Translations under genes and position numbers: made by a program
Assembly (NCBI GenBank): GCA_947568835.1
Contig: OX387605.1
Coordinates: forward strand, 22,696,418 to 22,760,417
Length of the DNA stretch: 64,000 nt
Reading direction: 5' to 3'
DNA from: Protonemura montana
Lineage: Eukaryota; Arthropoda; Insecta; Plecoptera; Nemouridae
The notes under the pieces: generated by a model
The model's database searches: none
Seen by the model: only the letters and a program-made list of their open reading frames with translations
What the model was told of the DNA's origin: nothing
In this document: piece by piece, positions 12,901-27,900 of the stretch
Position numbering within the stretch: the first letter of the stretch is position 1
Layout: every line of letters begins with the position of its first letter

Positions 12901-15900
12901 CAGTAAAAACTGAGAAAAAGTTGCAATTTGCAAACCGTTTACTCATGTCCGCAACGTTTACATCTTGTTAGCGCGCAGCGACGTGCAATTTACGTGCCTG
13001 TCTATGAATATCGCATCGGCCAATCATTTATAAGTTAAGATAAACGAAGCCTCGGCGGACGCTGACCATTCTTTCGCTGCGAGTGAACGCATCGCCGTCA
13101 TAGCTGCCATCGGTGTCGGTCCTTGGCGCGTCTTCGGCAGCCTCCACCCGAACTCTGAATACACAAACACGGGCACACGCCCGCCCTCGTGCCTGGCTCG
13201 GCCCGACCCTGTCCGGCACCGGCTACCTACGTACTTGTACGGGCACCGGGGCAGCGGGCCACGCGCGTTAACAACGCCGAACGGGCATCTGTGTTTCTTC
13301 CTGATTTTATGGATGTACTAAATCGACGGCTGCCCACGCCGCTAGCCCAGGCATCAACCACCAACCCACGCTGGCATACCGGCTTATTTTTCAATAAACG
13401 AATTCCCATTGTGTTTTCGTCCGCGTTGCCTCATGCTCGCGACGTTGCTTTCAGTCAACTTGACGTAGTTCTCCATCTGTTTCTTGTTGTCAACTTTTTT
13501 GTTTCTTATTGCGTTCACGCTTTCTCAATGCTTTCATGTTCCCTAAGAATCATTTTCGCCCTATTGTACTACTCTCCGCTACTCGGTCCAAGTTTCTTCG
13601 GAGCATTTTTCTTTTAGTGACGAGTAGCCTGGCTATCTCACCTCGACTACTTTTCATGATTATTTTACAGACTTTGTTCTTTAGGTCGGGTTTTGCCTTC
13701 TATCACGTAGACATCTCTATTCCGACATCTTCACACTATTTTCTTTCCCTTTTCATCCCTGACCTTCAGATTTATTCCTGCTCCAATAGTTTTCCTTAAA
13801 AATATCTGATCTCGCGTTGCCTAGTCCTAGACCTTGGTTTTGCCCACCAAACCTACGCACGTTATGCAATTTTTCCCCCCAAATTTGTGACCGTTTGTGC
13901 TTTGCTGCCCCACAGATATCCGTGTGCAGCTCGGTGAGCAGCTGAGATGCCTGGACGTGCGCATGGAGTCGCAGGTGGCGCTTGTCGCCGAGCTGCAGGA
14001 TTTCTTCCGACGCCGCGCCGAGGTCGAGCTCGACTACAGCAAGAACTTAGAAAAGCTGGCCAAAAGTCTGCAGCTCAGGCATAAGGAGCAGAAGCAAAAG
14101 TGAGTGTCTGCATATATGAAACACTGCTCTTGGGTACCTAACCCAGAAATGAAAATCTGGTTTTCCGGTCGGAAAGACTCATTGCGCCCGAATCTAGCGG
14201 TTGTCAACTTAACATGCGTTCTTCCCAAGTTACGATATTAAGTGTTAAGTGAACCCTAAAATTACAAAATCCAGTTCAACGGTTAAATCATATTCGTCGT
14301 CGTAGGTGTTCACCAAAATCCTTGTAGATTTTCTTGGCGGTTTTCAAGTATTTACACAGCGTTTCACGGAAATCTCTAATTATCAAAACCTATTTAGGTT
14401 TAGTGAGTAGTGAGTGACCCTTGAACTTTAAACTCCATCTCGGTGTTAATATGTACAAGTTGCTTTAAAAATCAGCACCCCCTCGGGGAGAGGCTATCCA
14501 CGAGACTACATGTGAGATTTGACGTCAACAAGAGGATCGATTGCCGAGGAGGAAAAGCGTAGGGCGAGCAACACAGTGCCGAGAAAAGTAAAGAACCACG
14601 ATCCAGGATTTCAGCCTGGAGCACGGCTGAAATCAGGGCGTACCACTAGCAAACCTCCAGATCCTACCAACCACACAGCGACTCGAGATTAACATTGCAG
14701 CCTGACTGTTGGGTAGCGATAAACCCCAATGTAAACTCGTACTTTAATCATCATCTTGTTCAAACGGCTTCCTCTATTGATGGCTTCTTTATTGCTTTTA
14801 TGTGTGTTGCTATAGGGTCGGGCTGGCGGACATGTAGTTAATTGTTTGACAACTCCCTGGAGATTGTAGCTTCTGCCTTGGCTGCTGCCGAGGCTGCGTT
14901 CGCGGTTCACTTTCCTTGTTGTGGCCATTATCTTGGTGGCCTACTGCCGTTCGATTCGCCGCTTCCTTTGCGGCGGAGCTCTCGAGTGCCTCAGATACGG
15001 TTTCGTTACGTGGACACGTCGTATCGCCGTGAATTCTAATTGGCCGCAAGCCTTTGACAATTCACGTGCAGCGTACGCTCTTTGTTGCCCGGTGTCGCGG
15101 TCGTTACGACACGAGTCGGGACAATGTCGAGTCGCCGTCACGTCAGGAAACGACAGAATGCCAGCAGGATTTCGTGTAAAATAAAAATTGTGTATGCGTT
15201 TTTATAAGCCCGGACGTCAACCACTGCAGTTCAAACCGATAACATCTCTCACAATTTCATTACGTGCTTAACTGTACTTTATGTAAATCGACACTTGATT
15301 TGCTTTGTTTAACATTTTTGAATATGATAATTGTAGGACATGTTGTTCAATCCAGCATGATCTAGTCCATCCTAAAACTTTGTTATTCCGAGCGGATCGT
15401 AACAAAACGACGAGTTGAAATAATATAAAGGATCGTTGTTTCTCATTGGTGCACCATGCAGATCCAATCTGCGTAACCCAGATGACCTCTTTCAGTGCAA
15501 GCAAGTACGAGCAAGAGGAAAGCAAGAGCACCACTGCTACTACTTCTACTAATAACTACTCCTGTATCGCGGTACGAAAGCACTATTGGCAAATACATAA
15601 CTGCGCCATTCGTAATTGGCCATCCGGATGGCTCTTTCCTTACTACCAAGCCATGAGAGAAAAACAATTCAATTGAAACATGTCCATTGTCCGGGGATTT
15701 TTATCAACGCCTATGAGACGTGAATGCCTTATTAAGCTATTAGGTTATAAATCGTGTTCTGCCTCGGAAATATTGCTGTCAGGCATAAATTATTAATCAC
15801 AGTCCCCCGTGTTCCTTTTGACAGAGGCATATTTATATCTGTCGCATTTCGGAAGCTGGAAAACGGGAAAACTTCTATGTACCTTGCACCTGTGCACCTG

Positions 15901-18900
15901 GTGCTCCCGACATCCGCGCACTGAAAACCGGCTGCGATTCTGTTTAAATATTAATCAGTCGATTACTCGAAGTTAGCGATTGACGATTCGACTCTTGAAA
16001 GCTGCCAACCACTTGTATCACCTGGTCAACGGGTAATTAGTTTGTGCTAAATATACTTTGTCGAAGTTTGATGAAGCGACAAAGATTTCCAGCGCATTTG
16101 CATAATGAGAATCCGCTTCACTGATCTAATCGTCAGATACACCGATGCCGTGGGTCTTTTGAGCTTCGACACAAATTCAAACCCTTATCTCGTGGGTTAC
16201 ATCCTATTTTCTTGAACCATGCCTTTGAGGGTCTGCTCTAGACTTCCTGTCCTGCCCGCACTGGTTATCGCAGAATGTCAATCACAGCAGCACCCTCCCG
16301 CTAGCAAGCTGCGGCCGAGGAAGAGATAAGCTACTAATTGAAATCTTTTGTGTTCGACTTGCTTGGGGGACGATTGACGATTACAACCACAAGATTCATT
16401 TCCATATCGGTCCACGCGGTCCACGAACATACGCTGCGGCCATTGGTGCGCGATTTTAGAAATTTACGCGTGATTGACGTCTACAAGTTATCTTGGCACT
16501 GTGTTTTCATAATGTTGAAGTCATAATATACCCATGTGATGCTGAATCCCCTTCTAGATTCATGGAAGGCTAGACATTCAATTAATATTCAATTCAATTA
16601 GTATTCATCGAACGCGACTATTGTTCAGGTGGGTTTAATTTAAGCAAGGTTATATCATCTCACAATAACCGATGATACTTTTAGCTACGAACACTTTATC
16701 ATAATTCATTGTATTTGACAGCAATTTGCCCTCCACACTGCCGATTACCTTACGGTTCCTTCCTCCTCGAGGAAAGTCGCGTCGGGAAGGAGGCACACTC
16801 ATTTTGCATGATCATTATTCATTCACAATGACTCTTGCATCATTGCTGCTTGCGGCTAGACGATGACAACAGCACATGTGTTATCAAGACGTTTTCAAAA
16901 TGATCTAAGTTTGTTGCGGTCAGATTTGCTTGGAAAAGGGCGCCCGTCACATTTCCCTTGTTCATATATATAGTCCTGGAGGTTCTGGAGCAAATAAATT
17001 CGTCGTGCTAGGGAGAGGGAATCTTGGCCTGTTGCCCATGTTCCCGTGGGTCTTGAGGCGAGCAAGCAATGCTCACGGGCCACAAAATAGCTCAAGCCGT
17101 TTGCCCACGCCTAGCTGCGTTGTCCCTACCGTCACATTTCCCTATGGCGTTATAAAGTAATGGTATAGCTGGCGGTGTCTCCAGAATTCGGAAAATCTCT
17201 TTGGATTTCTTGAAAACTGCCCAAACAAAACAAAAAAACGGGTTCGACTCTAGAATATAAGATCTCGATGCGAACCTCGGGCTACTTTAAAAATGGCCAC
17301 GAACAAGATGCACCTATTTGATAACGAGGACGTTTGCGAGCATCTTCGGCTTACTAGATTTGGAAGTTTAGTGGTATTCTGACAGCCTTGTTAACTATGG
17401 TGTGAGGATCCGCCCTTTATAGCTCTGCATACCATACCTCCCGTGTTCGCTTTCTTGGACGCCGCTAACCCACTCGGCGTCTTGCCCATGGTTGCAGACG
17501 CGAACAGTGGCCGCTGTTTTCGTCATACTCGTGTTGGCAGCAGCTTGTCTCACGCACCAAGACGCTCAGCAAGGACCATGCTGCGCTCAGCGAGGTCTAT
17601 TCGACGCATCTCGTCAGCCGGCTGGGTCAGGTCGCCGAGGATGTGCAGCGCATCTACAGAAGGGTGAGTCGCTGCACAACACGGTCAACTGTTTCGGGGT
17701 CCTCGGAGAGCCTCTCGGCAACTGAGAACCCCTTGCCTCGCGATAAGATGTCTGCAGGATTTTTCACTTTGCAAGAGAAATATTCAATTTCCTTAAACCA
17801 TGTTCAAGTGTCACTAAGTATACCATGTCAGTGGGCCCTTCAATTAATTTACCTCCAAAGAATTGGTCTGCCTTAGGATTCTTGCGGGTTTCCGGATATC
17901 TGGGAGTCACAGGAGATTTTCTGGTTTCCTATCCCTTGTTTTAACGCCGGGACGCTTCTTCTCATCTCAAGTTGGGGTGGGATCTCTAGGGATGGAAGAG
18001 AGAATTACTGACGACAACCTGTATACCTTTCATTAGAGCGAAACAGAGAGGTCATGCATTTGAAGCGGTATGCTTTTGATTAGTTGCAATTCCCCAATTG
18101 AATTATTTCTTTGAACCAAGGGAGGACTGGGCTACTTATCTCTGTCATCCTATCAGTATCTTTCTCTCTGGATTTCTGGATCTCTGGGCCTGGATTTCTG
18201 TACCAAATGGCAACGCAAATCCTTACCTACTCACCTAAACATGCACCCTGCATATGGCACTTTTGCACGTTGACCAACCTGTTACCAAGTGGTCTGTTTG
18301 CAGTGCCGTGAGATCGGCTACGAGACACACGAAGAGATCCTGCGGGTGCTGCACGAGTTGCACACCACCATGAAGACCTACCACAGCTACCAGGGCGAGT
18401 GTCGCCAAGCGGAGACCAAACTGCGACTCGCCGAAAATCAGCGGCTAAAGCTCGAGCAGAGTCTGCCGAAGGAGAAACTAGACAGATCCAAGAAATTCCG
18501 ACTCATTGAAAAAGAAGTCCAAAAGGTAAACGCTGAGCAAATTGTTGGTATACTTTTATGTTATACTTGTTTCGACCATTTACAATTCTTATTTTCAAGG
18601 GCGCATGTCAGTAGTATTACACGCTATAAGAGTAATCTTCTCCCAGCCCCTTCACTCATTGTCGTTGAAACAACAAGCATGTCATATCATATCAGATCGG
18701 TACATCTACACCATGAGAAGCAAATAAATTACAGTGTTCTCCTTTAATTGTCTAATTAGTGCACAGTGTTGTGCAATTAGACGGCTGGTAAACACAAGCG
18801 ACGCCAGTAGGCGAACCGACTAAAATACCCGCCTTGTGTCGGCCATTTTCTACAATACAAGGGCAAATTCATCAGCTGGCTGCACCCGATCACCGGCACC

Positions 18901-21900
18901 GGGGCGCCCAATCTAAAATGCAACTGTCCTATGAATAATAACTCTCACCAGGGCCGTCGCGCTCTGCTGATGGAATTGTCGTTGCGTAATGTCATCCTGT
19001 AGGAACACTCGCCATTTATCTAGCGAATTGTTCATAATTCGGGTCATCCTGCGCGAGGAAATGGCCAGTGGGATAAGAATTATCGTTCGCCCTTCCCGCT
19101 TATTAAAAATCTCGTCGGCTCTAATCGAAATTAGCGTCGCTGAAATATGCAGGCGGCTGAAATCCGAGCTGGCCGAGCGGCAATTTAACATTAGATGACG
19201 GTGTTAGGATCGAACATTTAGAAAACATAACGGGGCGCTCTTTTTGCGATCGCCACATGCGGGAAAAGTCGCCCGCGTAGCGACTTGATATGCTTGGAAA
19301 CAACTAGTTATAACAAGTTTTAGATAAAACTTGAGAAGACGCAGACTCTGGTGTAGCTGCATTCTCTGGGGCATTAGCAGCGCGGCCACTTGAAGCAGTA
19401 GTGACACACAGTTTTATCGTGTTTTTATTCGCCATTTAGCGAGCTCTGGCAATCATTTAATTTCGCGGGTTCGGTTTTATTGCTCGTGCGGGTCGACTTT
19501 TTAGCACCCAACCTTGGTGTCTTTTCAAGCGAACTTGTTGTCCCAGAGACAGGAAAAAAGAAACATTTATATATTGAAATTAATTTTCATGCCAGACCAT
19601 CTTAGAAAGTCAACTCATCTCGTTAAAAATAAACGACTAATGCAGAGTGTTTATCGCGTCGCAATAAACAAGTTCCGTTTGTTTTTGTTGGTTTTCTTCC
19701 ATGTCCCAGTATAATTGGTTGAGTGACTGGAGCTTAGTTGACAGCAAGGACCAGAGCAGGATTCTCTGGATGTCAAACGCCAACAGCCAGTATATAGACT
19801 GGTGTTTTGCAGTAGGATTAACGTCATTGAAACACAGCGGTGAAAATCAAAAGGCATAAAATAAAAGCTGCTGGTTTTAATGTGTGTTAGCAAATAAAAG
19901 ATTTCCAACTTCTAAATTTAGCCCAGTATGTGTTGCCCACACACACCTGTCTTCATCAGGTTCGCCATGCATTTGAACTTGAACCACTCCCCAAGGCCAA
20001 GAGTTTGAGCTTGTTGTCCATTCATGAATACCGTTTGAGAAAGAGTCTTGATTGGGAGGTTTTGAGTGTTAAGTGGGACCAGTATCTTAATTTGCCTTTT
20101 TCTGTTACCTAGGTAGGAAACATACTGAATTCTTACCTGTTCTTACAAGCTTATGCAATAATTACTCAGCTTTAAAGTACCCCTAATGGAGTGTTGATTT
20201 TTATTTGATATGCTGACATTGAAATGGAGATTTGGCTCTGGATTGGTGGAGTCTGGAGGCAAAAATAATTATCACAGATGCAATTTAAAAAAAAAAATGT
20301 TCTGCATTTGGCTTTAAAAAAGAATGAAAACATCTAAAGGACAAGAATTTGTGTTCTCTAAAACATGTTAATTACTGAAATGGCTTTATTAGCTGGTCTA
20401 AACTCCACCTGACTCGATTGTTCACCTGTGTTTTCAGCGCAAAAGCAAGCACAACGATGCGAGACTGAAAGCGCTGAAGGCGCGAAACGAGTACACCCTA
20501 TGCCTCGAGGCTTCCAACACAACGATACGCAAATACTTCACGGACGACCTCTCCGATCTCATCGACGTGAGTAGCCCCATCTCCCATTTGAACCAATCAG
20601 ATTGCTTAAAATTTGACTATACTAGTGAAGAGGAGTGTATCAAACGTGTCAAATACAGGCAGTTATTGAAAGGTCACAGTAAAAGATCAAGATCTTACCT
20701 GAAAAGAACTATTTGTAAACTGTGGAGTTGATCTGAAGCAAGCTGTGTGGCTCCATCTTACTTGTTGACTATATGATAAGGTGGAAGATGTCTGAAGGTT
20801 TTTTTAGTAGCACATCTTTTTAATTTATAATGACACAGTAGTGGCAAACTCAACGGAATCTATATCTATATGGAATCTATATATCTTTCCCTTTCTACCA
20901 CTGTTATATTTATAATTTTTTTATATTATAGTATATACAACTCTACCATTATTACTATTTTACCATCTTTATTTACTTTTTCATGTTATAAACGGTACAA
21001 TATTACCATGTTACCTACATATAAAAATCTATATTAGAATAGGCCCATACAACTAAAATGTATTTGTAAGCAGCCAATAAAAAAATATAAAATATCCTTG
21101 AGATACCAATATTTCTTCAGGTACAGTCCAGGGGTAGGCAAGATGTTGCTTGCTGTTGCTATGTTTGTGTTGTTTTGCTAATTGTTAATCTCTTTATTCC
21201 CCGATTGTGCAGTGCATGGACTTCGGGTTCCACAACTGCGTGAGTCGTGCCCTGCTAATGCACGTGTCGGCGGAGGAGGGTCGGCAGAGGTCGGCGCAGT
21301 GTGGCATTGACGCCATGAACAACAGCATCAACAGCCTTGACTCGCGCCTCGACAAGCAACGCTTCCTCGAATTCAACCACTCGGCCTTCATGATACCCAA
21401 GAAGTTTGAGTTCCAGGGACAACGCGAGGAGGTAAAATACCTGTCAAACTAGCTAGTGGCAGGTCCTTGTTTGCTCGGGAATCACAGGGTAACTGTGAAC
21501 CCTGTGGGTTTTTTGGCAACGGCTTTAAAGTATATCTTGCCTAGAATTCATTACAGATTGTAGACCCATACATGCTTTATTTCTGTTTCGATGCTATGCT
21601 GTCTGTGTATATGTTGGAGCAAGCTTTTTGGCAATGTAAACAAATAATAGTATCAAATTTATAGTGACGGAAAAGATGGGCATTTGAACTGACCAATGGA
21701 ATAATGAATATAACAAAGGAATTATTTACTAAACTTTGCTTATCAATTTGCTTTGTAATTGAAAGTGATTTTATCTGAAGTTGACAGAACCCAAAAATAG
21801 AAATTATCCCAGTCATTAAAGAAACTTTTAATAATCACACTTAACATAGTGCAAAAATAAATGTTTCTACAGGGTACCCATAACGCAGCCAAGGTGTCAC

Positions 21901-24900
21901 TTTGATCTCAAATGCACATAAAGGGTTTATTTTGGGGGTTAAAAATTTAGTAGAAACCAATTTGAGAAATAAAATCAAATCCCCCTGCTTACCCTATCTT
22001 TGCACCTATCGTTGCAGGGCTGTGAGCTGGAAGCGCAGAAGAGCCTGCGCGGCGACCTTGAGCTGCGACTGACGCAGTTGCGTTCTCGCGTGACGTCTCT
22101 GCGAACCGAGTCGGAGGAGGTGTGGAAGACGCTAGAAACAGCCGAGGTGACGCTGCTCGATATGCTCAACGCCAAGGACTACGACTGCGCGGCTTACTTC
22201 GGCGACTCTGCGGTCACGCCTGCCGCCAAGCCGCCAGAGACTGTCGCTATCAAGCTGCGTGCCGATCGACAGGAGACGGAAGAGTTCTACATGGCCGTGA
22301 GTGCTCTTTGTGTGGAAGTTTTTTCACAAGACCAGAACATCAATCATGTAACTATTTTCTAAGTCCTTCAATGCAATGGGATAAGGAAATCATTCATTCG
22401 TCCCATAATAATTCCACATTGACTCTCTCGTTCATCTACCTGGAGAAAAGCGACAGAGTTCGTCTAAAGGTCAAAGTGTTGGACTGTTTTGTTAAGCAGT
22501 TAGTTAGCACCTAAACTAAGTGTTCAGAAAGTTGCAAAAGTGCCAACAAGCTTAAAACTATCAGAGGAGGATAGGAGACAAGAGTCCCTACTTTGACAAG
22601 AGTCTTGTCAAAGTTTCATGGAGATGATGACAAGCCATCCGAACTCGACGTCCCTGAACTGTGTTTGCGCTTACAGAAGTTCCGTGAGTACCTGCTGGGC
22701 ACGAGTCGGATCGCGCGACTCGACACAAAACACGAGCACATCCGGCTGTCGCTGATCGCTTCAAGCTCCGACTCTCCGACGTCGCTCAAGGGGCTCAACA
22801 ACCGCACGGGCCAGATAAAGAAGCCACCGCGCCGGAAACGCATTGGCCGGCTGCAAATGAACGGACAGACCAAGCTGTTCGGCGGTAGCCTCGAGGAGTA
22901 CCTGGAGAGCACCAACGAGGAGATACCACTCATCATCAAGAGCTGCGTGCGGGTCATTAACCTGTATGGTGAGTGTTGCTCAAACCTCTGTCTGCTGATG
23001 GACTTCGATGAGTGATCGCTTCTCAAATTATTTTTGAATATGATGTCCCAATTTATCTGCAATTTCGTGGAAAGATAAGAAACAAATTTTATTTGGAAAT
23101 GGAGCTGGTGGTTTCAGCTCCCTTGTAGAATTACCAGAAGAACCAAAAACCCTACAACATTTTTATTTGTTGTTTGAGGTTAATGTTTCCACTTTCCGAG
23201 CCTTTGCTATAGCTAGATGAGTGTCAAGTTGGAACTCAACGGTAACCAAAATTTATCTGCAGCACACAATTGACCGTTTGGCATCAGCTCTGTGGTGCCA
23301 CCTACGTTTTGTCATCTTATGGTTCTTTGATGGAATTGTGCTGTGACAAATAAAAATATAGACATGTGACAAAACCATAATCAAACAGTATGACTTGGTA
23401 TGCTCCCAGTGGCCCAACCTCCCACCGTTCCCCCATTGGCTGACTTTGCCTTTCATCCGCAGGCCTGCACCACCAAGGCATCTTCCGTGTGTCCGGCTCG
23501 CAGCTGGAAATCAACAACTTTCGTGAGTCCTTCGAGCGCGGCGAAGACCCCCTGGCTGATGTCACCGACGCTTCTGATATTAATTCTGTTGCCGGTGTCC
23601 TCAAGCTCTATCTACGGGAACTGCGCGAACCGCTTTTCCCCATTATCTACTTCGAACACTTCATGGAGCTGGCACGTACGTTCCGCTCACATTCTAAACC
23701 TTATAATTGCAAGTTCAAACGTTGTCAATAGCACGTTATGAAATCAACTGCTTGTTCAGGCTATGAGATTTATTATAAAATAGGTTAAAAGTCTTTTCAT
23801 AACAGTTCTGACATTATAGAAATAATCATTGGTCATATCTGTCACATGCCTTTTTTCTACTCAATTTGCCCTCCAATACATTTACCTGCACTTCAGTACT
23901 CTAACCATGAATAAATCGTTATCAATTCTGGCTGGTTATAGTTCTGACAAAGTCCTAGCATGTAGAATGAAAATTGTCGAGTTAAGTTTGCGACGCTGCA
24001 GAGCTCTACATGACCACTAATTGCTGCTGAAATGTTTCAGAATTAGAATCCAAACAGGACTTCGTCATAAAGCTGAAGGATCTCATCCAAAGTCTTCCGC
24101 GGGCATTTGTTGTTGTACTCCGCTACCTGTTCGCCTTCCTCAATCAGTAAGTGCCAAATTTGTAAATGTTGCCTATGAGAACGATTTTGAGATCCTCTTA
24201 TTCTGCCTTTACTTGTTAAGCAAAATGCCTACCTGTTTTTTGGCTTATAATCAGCTTTAACGTATTTTATTCTATTCATTTACACATAATTGGATGTAAT
24301 ATTATTGAAAGTCCTAATAAAAAACACACAAATTTTAGCCAAACTGTTCCCTTAAATCAAATCCAAAGGGCTGGATTTCTATTTAAAATCTTTGTTTTTA
24401 CCTATGTAAAGTATTGTAACATATGTGTACAACACTATGTATGTAAAGTAATGTAACCTATTGTAATATCTATTGGTCTATGTAACGGATTAACCTCATG
24501 CTTAGATTTTGTTCAAAGTTTCCATAGCTAACTTCTAACACACTAACTTTGCGGTTTATGCCCGATTCATTGTGCCTGTGACTTATTGTTGACCTGCTCT
24601 GTCCAGCCTCTCGGAGTACAGCGACGAGAGCATGATGGACCCATACAACCTGGCAATCTGCTTCGGCCCCACCCTGGTTCCCGTCCCGGAGGACAAGGAC
24701 CAAGTGCAGTACCAGAACCAGGTGAACGAACTCATCAAGAACATCATCCTCTTCAACGAAGACATCTTCCCGCTGGACGGTGGACTGCTCTACGAGAAGT
24801 ACATCAGCAAGGAGCCAGACGAGAAGTAAGCGCCTATGGCAAGAGTCATCTATGCTTGGCTTCCTTTTTACAGACAAGGTTTAAGGGAAACCAGATTTTT

Positions 24901-27900
24901 AAAGAGCTTAGACTTGAAATTGTTGTGTAATCTTGATATGCATTTTTGCATTAAATTTTGTTTTTACTTTTAAAATGATTTGGACTCAACTATAAAAAAT
25001 ACAGTGTTCAGCTTGCGTACCATGGACTGAGCGCAATTGTTTCTCATTTTTTTCAGCGATGTCGGGGACTCACCTTCGGAGCACATACCAGATGACATCG
25101 ATTCAGAAGTCTACCCATCCGAAGACGGTTGGTTCCCCTAATAAGTAGTTTGCAAATTCATATTTTTGAACTGTAGCAATACCCATGTCCAGCGATCTGT
25201 CATTTTAAATAAATTGCAATAGTGTAGATCAATCTAGCTTTATTTTGAGACATGTTCTGTCGTGTGCTAGATTCAATTCAGTTATATGTTCATTTCATCG
25301 CACTGTACGGAAATGTGTACTCTCTCCAAATGAACAAGGTAGAGTCTACAGAAATTACACTTAAAAAGCACAGAAATATGTCAAAATATCGCGCAAAAAT
25401 AATAACATTACTGATATCTTTAAAATCTTCGAAACTCTCTTAAAATCCACTGATTCTGTGATTCTGATTCCACTGATCCACTGATTTCTGTTTTTTTGTA
25501 TCAACTTAGTAAATTCTACGTCAGTTCTCCCAAAATCGGTTTTCATACAATTTTACACAGTTTAACATTTGGTACTACATTTTTTCTAAAAAAATATAAT
25601 CTTTCTCATCCTGCGACGGCAATCAATCGATCCGTAGATCCTTCCATCCTACCACCCATTCATTTACAAACTTTCCATTGTTCTGAAACAATACTTTCGA
25701 TAACGTATGTAAAATCTAAAAAAAATAAAATAAAAAAAAATAAAAAATGCGGGGATAGTTGGGACCGAGCTATGATTTACAGTGACCCAACCCTCTGCTC
25801 TCCTTATACTCGTGTCCGATGTACTAATCCGATACATGTCTGCAGAGAGCGAGACCATGGAGGCGACTGTACAGTTTGACTTCCTGGCTCGATCCGAACG
25901 CGAACTCAGCCTGAAGAAGGGAGACAACGTAACGCTGTTCACGCAGGTCTCTAACGACTGGTGGCGGGGCAGCTCCAACGGGCAAGAAGGACTTATACCT
26001 GACAAGTACATCCTGCTCAAGATCAAGTGAGTTGCTACCTCCCATCTAACATCTAGCATCAATCTTCTCGACGATCTCGGGAAAGCTATTGGGGAAAACC
26101 GAATAAAATCTGTGCTATGCATTCAGGAATACATTTGCATTGCTAATTCGATCACTTCCTGTCATCACTGGAAACTCATGTTGTTACATTGTTAAGTTCT
26201 AGGCCCATTCTTGTTTTGCGCATGTTTTATTTTGTGATTAAAAAATCTAACAATTTTTGTCAGATAATAAAATTGAATAAAACAACTTTAATTTTTGTTT
26301 GTCTGCAATGCATGATTGTTGTGGTATGGTTTGTTTAGTGACTCCGTTCTTGATGGCACTTCTCTCTCGCCGACAATCAGCCGAGTGAAATGACGTAAAC
26401 AAAATTTAATTTACTGCAGAGGCTTGCTTTCAGCTGTGCTGTGCATATACTAGCATTACTTTTTGCTACTATGGGTTTGCAGAACCTAAAAGTCAATTGT
26501 CCGTTCATATGTTCGGTTTGCATTTAATACCAACTGTGACTCCTACTGGCTATTTTTGCTAATTTTTAATAATCTCTGGTCTGGTTTCTTACTCTGACTC
26601 TAAATTGAATTAGAAAACTCATTTAATTTGCTACTTTTAAAATTATTTTAGTTATGCAATAAGCCAATAAAAGTTAGTGCATACTGAACACTGAATGGGA
26701 CATTGGTTTCCCAGCAGCGAGATTAACTATGAAATCCTTGCTTTGTGCATCCCTACCGATAGCGTTTTTACTGCTCCCTTTATAACATCAACCTTACGCT
26801 GATCAACTGTGCTGATAAATTGAAAAATTCCAAACCCGGCCACCAACTAACACCTCGCTGTTCCCACAGAGACGAAGATCGGGACAAGATGGAGCTGCTT
26901 AAGTCGAGCTCGAGTGAGGAGTCAGTTCGACGGCGTGCATCGAGCTCCAACGACTCGGTGCTGTCGTCTGGCGGCTCGTCCACGCACCACTCCCCCCTGG
27001 GCGGCGCCGCCCCTGCGTGGCCCACCCCCAACACCCCCCTCGCGGCCCCCCTTGTCGTCGCCGCTCACGAGGTAGTACTGGAGACCACCGTTTGACCATC
27101 CCCGGCATGCTCCGCCCCTAGGGGCCGTAGTGAACGACGATGGCATGTGTCGGTGGTCAGAGCCGGTGGGCTGCGTTGGTGGGGGTCTGTGACAAGCCGG
27201 TTGTTGTTCTTTGGTGTTGCAAAAAGTTAAAAAGAACTTTTTAAATAGGTGTTGAACTGAAATTTGTCTTTGTCACTTTAGTTGTAAACTCTGAAAACAG
27301 AAATATATATTAGGCGTAAGCGATTCAATGGCAGATTCAACTTTTGGTAGCCCTGTAGATGCTGATATCACCTGTCAGAGCATTTTACTGTTGGTATATC
27401 ATTGATCGTAAATTTTCCTTGCATTTAGACGTGTGTTGTTTAATATTTAAACAAAATTTAAAGCAGCACACAAAACCTCTTTGGAGTAAAATTAGAAAAT
27501 AAATACAAATGCATTGAATTTGTACTATATAATCTGAGTAAAACCCAAAAGAATTAAAATACCTAACTACAATTTTTCCCAGATTTATTGCCACACTATT
27601 ACGGAACAGCAACTGTCCTTGACTTGGACCTCGACTGCTGTAGCCAGTCGTGCATAGACCTGTTTTTGTCTCGTGTTCTATTGACGTTTTATTTTCCCTG
27701 TTTTTGTGTACCTACCCACCTTTTGGTCTCTGAAAATGTCTTGCGAAGGTCGGCTCCTCTGTGTTGCTTGCCTGTATTGTCATGCGTATTGTAACTGTTT
27801 GTGTGAATGCCACCTATTTTATACTCACGATTTTACACTCTAACTTTGTAGTTTTTGTACATTGATATTGAAATGTAATTAACCGAATGTGTAGATTTTG

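Larger units (their letters stand above)
6996..13915 (+). other. srGAP intron 1
   Basis: The 6.9 kb intron runs from donor GTACGG to acceptor CCCCACAG. It is CpG-rich like the upstream flank and unlike the later introns. It contains a poly(G) tract at 10056-10074 and a perfect 13-bp hairpin at 12892-12921. No coding segment was recognised. Confidence 0.6.

Noticed and set aside
17492-17725. Two other open frames over srGAP exon 3, one looking like a signal peptide
   Set aside because: Only the third frame (QWPLFSSYSCWQQ) matches the srGAP family and the exon phases.
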